A program made the position numbers and the translations under genes. Shown here one piece after another: positions 34,266 to 42,691 of a DNA stretch of 64,000 nt. Under the pieces are notes generated by a model. The model ran no database searches. It was not told the origin of the DNA and saw only the letters and a list, made by a program, of their open reading frames with translations. Origin of the DNA: Kitasatospora sp052076145 (GTDB taxonomy: Bacteria; Actinomycetota; Actinomycetes; Streptomycetales; Streptomycetaceae); contig NZ_CP197246.1 of the NCBI RefSeq assembly GCF_052076145.1, positions 186,001-250,000 on the forward strand, given 5' to 3'. How positions within the stretch are numbered: the stretch's first letter is position 1; each line of letters opens with the position of its first letter.

Positions 34266-35462
34266 GTGAAAGCCTGGGCCGACGCCTTCCTGACCGCTCT
34301 CGCCGCGCTGCTCGCCATGACCGGCACCGCAGCGCTCGGCCTCTGGGCCGCCCACGCGGGTGACCTCCCGGAGGGCGCCTTCCCGGCCGTGCTGGCCGCC
34401 ACCGTGCTGGCGGCCGTCGGTGTGCCGGTCGATCTGACGGGCAGTGCCGCGTTCATCGCCTCGGCCAGCGGCGGCATCACCGTGCTGCCGCTCTCCGTCA
34501 GCCTCGCGGGGGCCCTGACGGCGGGTGCGCTCTTCCTCCGCCCGCTGCGCCTGCACGCCGTCGTGCCCGCCGCCGGTCTCGCCTGGCGGGCCGCCAGGAC
34601 GGTGCTGTGCTGGCTCGTCCTCCTCCAGCTGCTCCGGCTGCCCGCCCGGCACAGCTTCACCCTCTCGACCGGCGACAACCTGCTGGACTCCCTCGGCGCG
34701 GCGTTCGGCGCGGCCCCGGTCGTCGGGTTCCGGGTCGGCGCACTGCCGACCGCCGGGTACGGGCTGCTCTGGATCGCCGTGGTGCTCGTCCTCGCGCTCG
34801 CCGTCTCCCGCCGCGCCGCGCTGCCCAGCCGCCTGGTCCGGTACCAGGCCGCCGTACGGCCCGCCTCGCACGCGGTGCTCGTCCTCCTGCTGGTCTACTG
34901 CGGCCTGGGCCTGGTCGCCGGGCTGGTCTCGACGGTCACCGACGGGCACGGCCGCGACACCCTCGCCGTCCTCCTGCTCGGCCTGCCGAACCTCGCCTGG
35001 CTCGCCCTCGGGCTCGGCCTGGGCGGCTCCTGGTACGGCCACGTCGACGGCGCCCTCGGCCTGCCGATGCCGCAGGCGCTGGCCGCCGTGCTCCGCACCT
35101 CCGACTCCCGGGACGTCACCCTCGACCTCACCACCCTCACCCAGCAGGACGGCCGCGCCTGGCTGCTCACCGTGCTCGCCGCGATCGCCCTGGTGCTCAC
35201 CGGCGTCGCCGCCGCCCGCCGCTCCCCCGCCGGGCTGCGCCGTTGGCAGTACGCCGCCCACCTCGCCCTGGCGTTCGCCGTGGCCGTGCTGCTGATCGGC
35301 CTGCTCACCCGGATCACCGCCTCGTACGGCCTCTCCCTGCTCGGCCTCGGCGGCACCGGCGGCATCTCGCTCCAGCCGGAGCTGCTCACCTCCGTCCCGC
35401 TCGCCGCCGTCTGGGGCGCCCTCGCGGGCCTGCTCGGAGCCCTGCCGATCCGCCGGAAGTGA
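34266..35462 (+). CDS. streptophobe family membrane protein
   Basis: A 398-residue very hydrophobic protein with about ten membrane segments and few charges, matching the streptomycete-specific streptophobe family. SLAGALTAGALFLRPLRLH and the FTLSTGDNLLDSLGAAFG loop are as I recall the family. Function unknown. It is convergent with the kinase operon, 20 bp from its end. Confidence 0.75.
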   Translation: MKAWADAFLTALAALLAMTGTAALGLWAAHAGDLPEGAFPAVLAATVLAAVGVPVDLTGSAAFIASASGGITVLPLSVSLAGALTAGALFLRPLRLHAVVPAAGLAWRAARTVLCWLVLLQLLRLPARHSFTLSTGDNLLDSLGAAFGAAPVVGFRVGALPTAGYGLLWIAVVLVLALAVSRRAALPSRLVRYQAAVRPASHAVLVLLLVYCGLGLVAGLVSTVTDGHGRDTLAVLLLGLPNLAWLALGLGLGGSWYGHVDGALGLPMPQALAAVLRTSDSRDVTLDLTTLTQQDGRAWLLTVLAAIALVLTGVAAARRSPAGLRRWQYAAHLALAFAVAVLLIGLLTRITASYGLSLLGLGGTGGISLQPELLTSVPLAAVWGALAGLLGALPIRRK

Positions 35463-35482
35463 CCCCGACCGGTCCCGGGTGT

Positions 35483-36451
35483 CTACTCGCCGATCCCGAA
35501 CACCGGCAGCGCCCAGGCCGGCGGCGCCGGCAGTACCGGCTCCACCCGCAGCGCCTCCGGCAGCACCGGCACCAGCTCGGTCGGCGTCGGCACCGCCACC
35601 CCCTCGTCCACCGCACGCAGCGCCGCGACGAAGCCGAGGCAGCTGGCGTAACGCTCCTCCGGGTCCTTGCCCAGTGCCTGCGCGAAGACCGCGTCCAGCT
35701 GTCGCGGCAGCTCGGGCCGCAGGCCGCTCACGGCGGGGGCGGGCTCGTGCAGGTGGGCCCAGAGCTGGGCGAGGTCGTCCTCGCGGCGGAACGGCGGGGC
35801 GCCGGTGAGCTCCTCGTACGCCACGCAGGCCAGGCTGTAGACGTCGCAGCGGCCGTCGACGGGCTTGCCGGCGATCTGCTCGGGGGCGACGTAGTCGACG
35901 GTGCCGACGAACTGGCCGACGGTGGTCAGGCCGGAGAGCGACAGCGACTTCTTGGTGAGGCCGAAGTCGGTCAGGTAGACGTGCTCGGGGTGGTCCCGGT
36001 CGGTGCCCTCGGCGACCAGGATGTTGCCGGGTTTGACGTCCCGGTGGACGAGGCCGTGGGCATGGGCGGCGTCCAGCGCGGAGGCGACCTGGGCGGTGAT
36101 CCTGATGGTCTGGTGAAGCGAGAGCAGGCCCTGGTCGTCCAGCAGGGCCCGCAGGTCGCGGCCGCTCACGTACCGCATCGCGATGTACAGGATGCCGTCG
36201 GCCTCGCCCGCGTCGTAGACCGGCACGATGTGCGGGTGGTCGATGGCGGCCGCTATCCGCGACTCGCCCGCGAAGCGGCGGCGGAAGACGTCGTTGCGGG
36301 CCAGCTCGGGGGCGAGCAGCTTGACGGCGACCGTCCGGCCGAGCCGCAGGTCCTCGGCCTGGTAGACGACCGCCATGCCGCCCCGGCCGAGCACTCTGCC
36401 GAGCCGGTAGGTGGCGAGCTGCTGCCCGCTCAGATCGGCGGGGGCGCTCAC
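35483..36451 (-). CDS. serine/threonine protein kinase
   Basis: A 322-residue soluble Hanks-type kinase. The glycine loop is LGRGGMAVV, K44 is in VAVKLL, the catalytic loop HRDVKPGN has D138, TDFGLT has D162, and APEQ follows. The C-terminal 55 residues are Pro/Val-rich with no membrane helix or PASTA repeats. Its GTG start overlaps the stop of the SH3-like gene (GTGA). The operon order FHA-ABC, SH3, kinase suggests that the FHA domains read phosphothreonines made by this kinase. Confidence 0.87.
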   Translation of the reverse strand: MSAPADLSGQQLATYRLGRVLGRGGMAVVYQAEDLRLGRTVAVKLLAPELARNDVFRRRFAGESRIAAAIDHPHIVPVYDAGEADGILYIAMRYVSGRDLRALLDDQGLLSLHQTIRITAQVASALDAAHAHGLVHRDVKPGNILVAEGTDRDHPEHVYLTDFGLTKKSLSLSGLTTVGQFVGTVDYVAPEQIAGKPVDGRCDVYSLACVAYEELTGAPPFRREDDLAQLWAHLHEPAPAVSGLRPELPRQLDAVFAQALGKDPEERYASCLGFVAALRAVDEGVAVPTPTELVPVLPEALRVEPVLPAPPAWALPVFGIGE

Positions 36452-36936
36452 GTGGGGGGCCGGTCGACGGTCGCGTACGTGGCCAGCCGGGTGCCGTCGC
36501 TGTAGTACCAGCGCCCGTGGTCGAGGTCGAGCAGCCAGGCCGCCGGGCCGTCCAGCACGGCGCCGACCCGAAGGCCCCGGCTGCGGGTGCGGAAGGCCGC
36601 CAGGTCGATCCTGCCGTCGGCGAGGTCGTCGACGAGCGCGCGGTAGCGGGCCAGCGTCTGTTCCAGGGCGGCGAGCAGCGGGCGCGGGTCCTCGGTGGCG
36701 GCGAGCGGGCCGACGGTGCCGGGCGGGCGCTGCGGGAGGGCGATCAGCATCCGGCCGTCGACCCAGGCCGTCCAGCCGTTGGAGCAGACGATCCGGGCCC
36801 AGTCGCCGCTGGTCTCGGCGAGGCGGACGGGCAGCAGCGGGTCGATCCGGGCGCTGGGCCGGGACGGGTCGGGCCCGGCCCAGGTCGGCAGGCCGTCCTG
36901 GGGGGCCACATGGGTGGGGCGGAAGGGGTCGTCCAT
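36448..36936 (-). CDS. SH3-like domain protein in kinase/FHA-ABC operon
   Basis: A 162-residue cytoplasmic protein. Residues about 30-68 (DPLLPVRLAETSGDWARIVCSNGWTAWVDGRML, read in part) look like a bacterial SH3 barrel; the C-terminal part ends with AAWLLDLDHGRWYYSDGTRLA. No catalytic motif. Placed 6 bp after the FHA-ABC gene and overlapping the kinase start, it may be an adaptor or substrate in this phospho-signalling module. Confidence 0.65.
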   Translation of the reverse strand: MDDPFRPTHVAPQDGLPTWAGPDPSRPSARIDPLLPVRLAETSGDWARIVCSNGWTAWVDGRMLIALPQRPPGTVGPLAATEDPRPLLAALEQTLARYRALVDDLADGRIDLAAFRTRSRGLRVGAVLDGPAAWLLDLDHGRWYYSDGTRLATYATVDRPPT

Positions 36937-36942
36937 GGCGGG

Positions 36943-39279
36943 TCAGCCGCGCATCACGGCAGGTTCGTGCCGCCGCAGCAGGCGCAGGACGAGGAAGCCG
37001 AAGAGCACCGAGAGGGCCACCAGCATGCCCATGTCGAGCAGCCAGGTGGAGGCCCGGTGCGCGAACAGCGGGTCGTCGGTGAGCTTGCCGGGGACGACGG
37101 CGTGCAGGTCGACGGTGGCGGCCATCGCGCCGAGCGCCCAGCGGGAGGGGATCAGCCAGGAGAGCTGGCCGAGCACCAGGACGCCGTTGAGCTGGAGCAA
37201 CGCGCCGCAGAAGACCACCTGGACGATGGCCAGCAGCACCAGCAGCGGCATCGTCACCTCCTCCTTGCGGACCAGTGCGGAGATGACCAGGCCGAGCATC
37301 ATCGCGGTGACGGAGAGCAGCGCGACGGCGAGGGTGATCTCGATCAGCGGCGGCATGAAGACTCCGCCGCCGCCCTGCGGCCGGAGCCGGACACCGGCCA
37401 GCCCGACCATGGTGAGGACGACGGCCTGCACCACCGTGACGGTGCCGAGCACCACGATCTTGGAGCAGAGGTACGCCGATCTGGACAGGCCGACGGCGCG
37501 TTCGCGCTGGTAGATGACGCGTTCCTTGACGAGTTCGCGTACCGCGTTGGCGGCGCCGGTGAGCACGCCGCCGACGCAGAGGATGAGCAGCGCGTTGAGG
37601 GCGCTGTTCTGGTCGAGGTGGCTGCCGGCCAGGGCGTGCGCCATCGCGCCCATCACGAAGGGCAGCGCGATCATCACGGCGAGGAAGGTCTTGTCGGCGG
37701 CGAGCGCGGTGGCGTAGCGGCGGCAGAGCGTGCCGAGCTGGGCGAACCAGCCCTGCGGGGGCGGGGGTTGGACGGGTGCCGGGGTCTCGGCGGGGGTGCG
37801 GCGGGGGCGCTCCAGCTGGTCGCCGATGTAGCGGCGGTACTCGTCGGAGCGCCGGTAGTCGCCGGCCCAGTCGCGGGCGCGGTCGTTCTCGAAGGCCTCG
37901 AAGGCCTCGGGCCACTGCTCGTGGCCGGTGAAGCCGAGAGTCTCGCCGGGCGGGCCGTAGAAGGCGGTGCGGCCGCCGGGGGCGAGCAGCAGCAGCCGGT
38001 CGCAGAGGTCGAGGCTGAGCACGCTGTGGGTGACGACGATGACGGTGCGGCCGTCGTCGGCCAGCGCGCGGAGCATGTGCATCACGGAGCGGTCCATACC
38101 GGGGTCGAGCCCGGAGGTCGGCTCGTCGAGGAAGAGCAGGGAGGGTTTGGTGAGCAGCTCAAGGGCGACGCTGACGCGTTTGCGCTGACCGCCGGAGAGG
38201 CTGGAGATGATCTGGTCGGCGCGCTGGTCGAGGCCGAGTTCGGTGATCACCTCGGCGACCCGGGCGGCGCGTTCGGCGGGGGCGGTGTCGCCGGGGAAGC
38301 GCAGTTCGGCGGCGTAGCCGAGGGCGCGGCGGACGGTCAGCTGGGTGTGCAGGATGTCGTCCTGCGGGACGAGGCCGATCCGGCGGCGCAGCTCGGCGTA
38401 GTCGCGGTAGAGGTCGCGGCCGTCGTAGCGGACGCTGCCCTCGTCGGCGGGGCGCAGACCGGTGAGCGCGTTGAGCAGGGTGGACTTGCCGGCGCCGCTG
38501 GGCCCGGCGACGGCGAGCAGGCACTTCTGGCCGACGGGGAAGGTGACGTGGTCGAGCAGGGTGCGGCCGCCGTCGGCGCGGACGACCAGGCCCTCCACGT
38601 CGAGGTCGACGTCGCCGCTGTCGACGAACTCCTGGAGTTCGTCGCCGACCAGGCAGAACATCGAGTGCCCGATGCCGATCAGGTCGTCCGGCCGGACCAG
38701 GGCCGTCAGCACGGGCTGGCCGTTGAGGTACGTGCCGTTGTGGCTGCCGGTGTCGGCGATCTCGTACCGGCCGTCCGGGCGCGAGCGCAGCTCGGCGTGG
38801 TGGCGGGAGACGGAGAGGTCGGGGACGACGAGGTCGTTGTCGGTGGCGCGGCCGATCCGGACGACCCGGGCGGGCAGCTGCATCACGTTGGTCGGCGGGC
38901 GGTAGGAGCCGGTGATCGAGGTGAGCGCGCTGGGCGCGCGCCGACCGGTGGCGGTCGGCTCGGGCAGCGCGCCGACGGTGGCCCGGGGGCCGTCCGGACT
39001 GCCGAAGCGGACGGTGGTGCCGGGGCCGAGGTCGAGGTGCTGGACGCGGTGGCCGTCCGTCCAGGTGCCGTTGGTGCTGCCGGTGTCGTCCAGCGCCCAG
39101 TGGCCGTCGTCGACGTGCAGCAGTGCGTGGTGCCAGGAGACCCGGGGGTCGGTGAGGACGATCTCACCCGTCGGGTCACGGCCGATGTGGTACTCGCGGC
39201 TCGGGCTCATCAGCTGCGAGTCGCCGTCCGTCTCCAGTACGAGCTGCGCCGATCCGGGCGCGACGGGTCGCTCTCCCAT
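36943..39279 (-). CDS. FHA-FHA ABC transporter (ATPase-permease fusion)
   Basis: A 778-residue half transporter. FHA 1 (about 10-100) has IGRDPTGEI and GSTNGTW; FHA 2 (about 130-215) has IGRATDNDL, SRHHAEL and GSHNGTY. The ABCG-type ATPase (about 228-460) has Walker A GPSGAGKST at 259-267 and LSGGQRKRVSVALELL with LFLDEPTSGLD. About six membrane helices follow (540-770), an ABC-2 permease. The layout matches M. tuberculosis Rv1747, which is phosphorylated by its neighbour PknF and linked to glycolipid export. Start ATG 39279 has no clear ribosome site. Confidence 0.87.
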   Translation of the reverse strand: MGERPVAPGSAQLVLETDGDSQLMSPSREYHIGRDPTGEIVLTDPRVSWHHALLHVDDGHWALDDTGSTNGTWTDGHRVQHLDLGPGTTVRFGSPDGPRATVGALPEPTATGRRAPSALTSITGSYRPPTNVMQLPARVVRIGRATDNDLVVPDLSVSRHHAELRSRPDGRYEIADTGSHNGTYLNGQPVLTALVRPDDLIGIGHSMFCLVGDELQEFVDSGDVDLDVEGLVVRADGGRTLLDHVTFPVGQKCLLAVAGPSGAGKSTLLNALTGLRPADEGSVRYDGRDLYRDYAELRRRIGLVPQDDILHTQLTVRRALGYAAELRFPGDTAPAERAARVAEVITELGLDQRADQIISSLSGGQRKRVSVALELLTKPSLLFLDEPTSGLDPGMDRSVMHMLRALADDGRTVIVVTHSVLSLDLCDRLLLLAPGGRTAFYGPPGETLGFTGHEQWPEAFEAFENDRARDWAGDYRRSDEYRRYIGDQLERPRRTPAETPAPVQPPPPQGWFAQLGTLCRRYATALAADKTFLAVMIALPFVMGAMAHALAGSHLDQNSALNALLILCVGGVLTGAANAVRELVKERVIYQRERAVGLSRSAYLCSKIVVLGTVTVVQAVVLTMVGLAGVRLRPQGGGGVFMPPLIEITLAVALLSVTAMMLGLVISALVRKEEVTMPLLVLLAIVQVVFCGALLQLNGVLVLGQLSWLIPSRWALGAMAATVDLHAVVPGKLTDDPLFAHRASTWLLDMGMLVALSVLFGFLVLRLLRRHEPAVMRG

Positions 39280-39469
39280 ACGGTCGATGCTAGTCTCCCG
39301 ACCTCCTGCCCACCTCTCAGCGCGTTCCGTACGCCTCCCGGCGGGGCCGTCACCCCCCGGTGGCGAACCGCCCACGCACAGGTGACATACCGTGTCGCGG
39401 GGTACGGTGGCGGGTAACTGTTGACGCATGCTCACTCATGGCCGACGGGCCGCACACCGGGGAGGCGAT

Positions 39470-39745
39470 GTGAACACCTGGGCGACCTGGACGACGCAGT
39501 CCATTCACGCCGGGCACGGCGGGGTCCTGACGGAGGAGATCGGTGTCATCACCGGTGACCTCACGTTGCACACGATGTGGATCGAGAACGAGGCGCGGCT
39601 GACCGTGCAGTACACCGGGGCGCTCGACTGGTTCACGGTCGTGGGCAGTCCCGTCCGGGCCGAGGACGAGGGGACGGCGCGCAACGTCCACCAGGCGATG
39701 GTGGAGGCGGCCAAGGCCGGCGGGGGCGCGCGGGCACCGCAGTGA
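39470..39745 (+). CDS. small conserved hypothetical protein
   Basis: A 91-residue acidic protein. The GTG at 39470 has GGGGAGG 6 nt upstream. VLTEEIGVITGDLTLHTMWIENEARLTVQYTGALDWFTVVGSPV reads as a compact beta-rich fold; the tail is Ala/Gly. No known family recognised. It is divergent from the FHA-ABC operon. Confidence 0.65.
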   Translation: MNTWATWTTQSIHAGHGGVLTEEIGVITGDLTLHTMWIENEARLTVQYTGALDWFTVVGSPVRAEDEGTARNVHQAMVEAAKAGGGARAPQ

Positions 39746-39823
39746 TCCCGGCGGCGCGCGCCGGGCGTGCACGCCGCCCGAACTGCGCCGATCCGTCGGC
39801 TCGTTGACGAACAGTCTCCGTAA

Positions 39824-39858
39824 CCGGGGCCCGCCGACACTCGTTGGCAGGGCCCCGG
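39824..39858 (+). terminator. hairpin with T-run just upstream of lysin gene RBS
   Basis: CCGGGGCCC (39824-39832) pairs with GGGCCCCGG (39850-39858); the inner GCCGAC/GTTGGC extends the stem with one wobble. CACTTTT follows, and then GGAGG of the next gene at 39866. It may end the upstream small gene or act as an attenuator for the lysin-like gene. Confidence 0.6.
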
Positions 39859-39874
39859 CACTTTTGGAGGCCTG

Positions 39875-40840
39875 ATGTCCGGCGCGAGGGCCATGATCGA
39901 GACCGCCGAGAGCTACCTCGGCTACCGCGAAGGCGCGGCGAACCGCAACCGCTTCTCCACCGAGATGGGCCGCCCGGCCGAGAGCTGGTGCGCCGACTTC
40001 GTCTCGGCCGTCGCCCGGGAGAGCGGCAACGCCGGCATCTTCCCGAACACCGCCTCCTGCTCCGTCGCCCGGGACTGGTTCGACCACCGGGGCCGGCTCT
40101 CCGTCTACCCGGCGATCGGCGCGCAGGTGCTCTTCGGCGCCCCGGGCAACCCCTACGGTCCGGGCGGCGAGCACACCGGCGTCTGCATCGCGTACGACGC
40201 CGACACCCTCACCGTCGTCGCCGGGAACACCAACGACACCGGCTCACCCCAGGGCGACGGCGTCTACCGCCGCGTCTACCAGCGCCGCTCGTCGTACGTC
40301 GACTCGTACGGCTACCCGGACTACCCCGAGGGCCTGGTATGCGCGGACCCGGCCTGGCGGGGGCGCTCGGGCGTCACGTACTTCGGGCAGGAGGCGAGCA
40401 TCGACGACCTCCCGACCGCCGGGGTCGTCGGCCTCCCCGAGCAGAGCCGTCGGCCCGTGGTGATCGACGGGCGGGCGTACGGGCCGGGCGCGAGCGGGGC
40501 GCACCTGGCCGCGATGCGGGAGATGCTGACCGCCGCCGGGTGCGCCCGCTACGCCGAGGGCCCCGGCCCGGCCTGGGTGCAGGCGGACACCGACAGCTTC
40601 CGGGCCTACCAGCTCCAGATCGGCGACACCGGCCCGGACGCGGACGGCATCCCCGGCCCGCGCCAACTCCACCACCTCGAACGGGACTACGGCGGTCGCC
40701 GCTACACCGTCCAGCCCGGGGACACCCTCGCCGCGATCGCCGCCGAGTTCGGCACCACCGTCCAACGCCTCACCGAGGCCAACCACCTCGCCGACCCCGA
40801 CCGGATCGAGGCCGGGCAGATCCTCCGGATCGTCAAGTAG
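39875..40840 (+). CDS. CHAP-domain lysin-like protein with peptidoglycan-binding region and LysM
   Basis: A 321-residue protein. The CHAP amidase/endopeptidase domain (about 5-150) has C39 in SWCADFV and H100 in GEHTGV as the catalytic pair. A middle part (about 195-265) with WVQADTDSFRAYQLQIGDTGPDADGIPG resembles peptidoglycan-binding repeats of actinophage lysins. A C-terminal LysM (275-320) is YTVQPGDTLAAIAAEFG. No signal peptide or membrane helix is seen, unusual for a host cell-wall enzyme and more like a phage endolysin. No other phage genes are adjacent. GGAGG precedes the ATG. Confidence 0.82.
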   Translation: MSGARAMIETAESYLGYREGAANRNRFSTEMGRPAESWCADFVSAVARESGNAGIFPNTASCSVARDWFDHRGRLSVYPAIGAQVLFGAPGNPYGPGGEHTGVCIAYDADTLTVVAGNTNDTGSPQGDGVYRRVYQRRSSYVDSYGYPDYPEGLVCADPAWRGRSGVTYFGQEASIDDLPTAGVVGLPEQSRRPVVIDGRAYGPGASGAHLAAMREMLTAAGCARYAEGPGPAWVQADTDSFRAYQLQIGDTGPDADGIPGPRQLHHLERDYGGRRYTVQPGDTLAAIAAEFGTTVQRLTEANHLADPDRIEAGQILRIVK

Positions 40841-40928
40841 CGGCGGGCGCCTGGCGGGTAAGACCCTGCAAGGTTTCCGCAAGGCCACGGAAGGCCTTCC
40901 GCCAGCACCCCCGGGCAACTCTCCGGCA

Positions 40929-40948
40929 CGGCCGCGAACACGCGGCCG
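40929..40948. terminator. hairpin terminator
   Basis: CGGCCGCG-AACA-CGCGGCCG, an 8-bp perfect stem 88 bp after the lysin gene. The rest of the 181-bp gap contains only short palindromes such as GGAAGGCCTTCC. Confidence 0.6.
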
Positions 40949-41021
40949 GAAGCCGAGAAGTCAGGGTCTGTCTCACGATTCGCGGGAAGCGTGGGACGGA
41001 CCCTGGAGGGGGGACAGGCAG

Positions 41022-42230
41022 ATGCCGTCCAAGAACAAGGCCCCCGGGCCCGTGCGCCGTTCGCCCGGCCAGTGGTCGACGCTGCCCGAGTGCCGGCGGG
41101 TGCTGGCGGTCGTGCACACCCACGTCTACTGGTCGCGGCTGCGGGAGATCGTCTCGCTGTTCCGGGCCGACCTGCGCATCCAGGTGGTCTTCACCGTCGC
41201 CCCGCACGCCTTCAACGGCGGGCTGCGCGAGCTGCTCCGGGGCCTCGGCGGCACGGTGCTGCCCTGGAGCGAGGCCGTCCGCACCGACTTCGACCTGGTG
41301 CTCGCCGCCGGGTCGCAGGGCATCGAGCAGATCCGCGGCCCGCTCGTCCGGCTGCCGCACGGCGCCGGGGCGATCAAGCTCTCCCGGCCGGTCGAGGGGC
41401 CGCAGCGCAGCGTCGGCGGCTACGGCCGCCCGTACCTCACCTGGGCGGGCCGGGTGGTGCCCGCCGCGATCGCGCTGGCGCACCGCTCCGAGCTGCAGCT
41501 GCTGGCGAGCGGCTGCCCCGAGGCGCTGCCCGTCGCCGAGGTGATCGGCGACTCCTGCCACGACCGGATCGCCGCCAGCCTCCACCTGCGGGAGGTCTAC
41601 CGCCGGGCGCTCGGCCTGCGTACGGGGGAGAGCTTCGTGCTGGTCTCCTCCACCTGGGGGCTGGGCTCCTCGTTCAACCGGCTCGACGCGCTGCTGCCCA
41701 GACTCGCGGCCGAACTGCCGCCGGACCGCTTCCGCACCGCCCTGCTCGTGCACCCGAACGTCTGGGCGAACCACAGCCGTTGGCAGCTCGACGCCTGGCT
41801 CTCCGGCCGCCACGGCATCCACCTGCTGCCGCCGGAGACGGACTGGCGGCAGCTCCTGATCGCCGCCGACTACGTGATCGGCGACCACGGCTCCGTCACC
41901 CTCTACGCCACCATGACGCAGGCGCCCATCCTGCTGGCCCGCTTCCCCTTCCAGGACGTCAACCCCGACTCGGCCGCCGTCCAGCTCGCCCGGACGGCCC
42001 CGGCGCTCTCCGCCGCCCACACCCTGACCGACCAACTCGCCTACGCCCAGGACCGTTACCGGCCGGAGGACTACGCCGCGATCGCCCGGGGGATCTCCTC
42101 CGAGCCCGGCTGCTTCAACCGCAAGGCGCGGGGCCTGCTCTACCGCGTGCTCGGGCTCGGCGAGCCGGCGTACGAGCCCGCCACCGAGCTGCTGGACGTG
42201 CCGGAGCTGCTCGGGGGGCGGCGCCCGTGA
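41022..42230 (+). CDS. GT-B-like protein, possible teichoic-acid-type glycerophosphotransferase
   Basis: A 402-residue soluble protein. The C-terminal half has VSSTWGLGSSFNRLDALLPRLA, LLVHPNVWANHS and LLIAADYVIGDHGSVTLYATMTQAPILLARFPF, the order seen in CDP-glycerol glycerophosphotransferase (TagB/TagF) and related GT-B folds. There is no membrane helix. A weak resemblance only, so function is tentative; a role in a cell-wall polymer would fit the lysin neighbour. GGAGGGGGG is upstream of the ATG. It overlaps the next gene by GTGA. Confidence 0.65.
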   Translation: MPSKNKAPGPVRRSPGQWSTLPECRRVLAVVHTHVYWSRLREIVSLFRADLRIQVVFTVAPHAFNGGLRELLRGLGGTVLPWSEAVRTDFDLVLAAGSQGIEQIRGPLVRLPHGAGAIKLSRPVEGPQRSVGGYGRPYLTWAGRVVPAAIALAHRSELQLLASGCPEALPVAEVIGDSCHDRIAASLHLREVYRRALGLRTGESFVLVSSTWGLGSSFNRLDALLPRLAAELPPDRFRTALLVHPNVWANHSRWQLDAWLSGRHGIHLLPPETDWRQLLIAADYVIGDHGSVTLYATMTQAPILLARFPFQDVNPDSAAVQLARTAPALSAAHTLTDQLAYAQDRYRPEDYAAIARGISSEPGCFNRKARGLLYRVLGLGEPAYEPATELLDVPELLGGRRP

Positions 42231-42691
42231 ACCAGGTCGAGATCGAAGTCTCGTTCGGTGGGCGTGAGTTCGTCGACCAGCACCTGAACGTCTGCCTGAC
42301 CGGAGACGGCCGGTGGCGCCGGCTCGCGGATGTGCTGCACCTCGGCCTGCCCGGCCGGGGTCGGGGCAGGAGCCGCGTGGTGGCCGCCCACGTCGCCGCG
42401 CTGGCGCTCGCCCGCCACCCCGGCTGTGCGGTGGCCGCCGTCGGCACGGCGGACGGCGCCGTCACCGTGCTTTGCGCGACCGGGCAGAGCTTCGTCATCC
42501 GACTGCCCGCCGAACACTCCCCCGGCCGGAACGCCTTCGCGATCGGCTCGTTGACCCACGCCTGGCTGGCCGCCGGGGCAGCGGCTCCCGGCTCCGGTCA
42601 GGTGTCGAGGATGTCGTGGTCGGCGGCGCCGGGGAGTCCGGCGATCCGGTCGGCCAGCCGGGCCGCGTCGGGGGCGCGCACCGACCGGTAG
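42227..42691 (+). CDS. small hypothetical protein coupled to the GT-B-like gene
   Basis: A 154-residue reading frame starting with GTG inside the stop of the previous gene (GTGA overlap), the usual sign of translational coupling. The first about 120 residues look natural (VEIEVSFGGREFVDQHLNVCL, VLCATGQSFVIRLPAE). The last about 32 residues are encoded antisense to the convergent STAND gene and are Ser/Ala-rich, so the real 3' end could be affected by a sequencing frameshift. No family recognised. Confidence 0.55.
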   Translation: MNQVEIEVSFGGREFVDQHLNVCLTGDGRWRRLADVLHLGLPGRGRGRSRVVAAHVAALALARHPGCAVAAVGTADGAVTVLCATGQSFVIRLPAEHSPGRNAFAIGSLTHAWLAAGAAAPGSGQVSRMSWSAAPGSPAIRSASRAASGARTDR

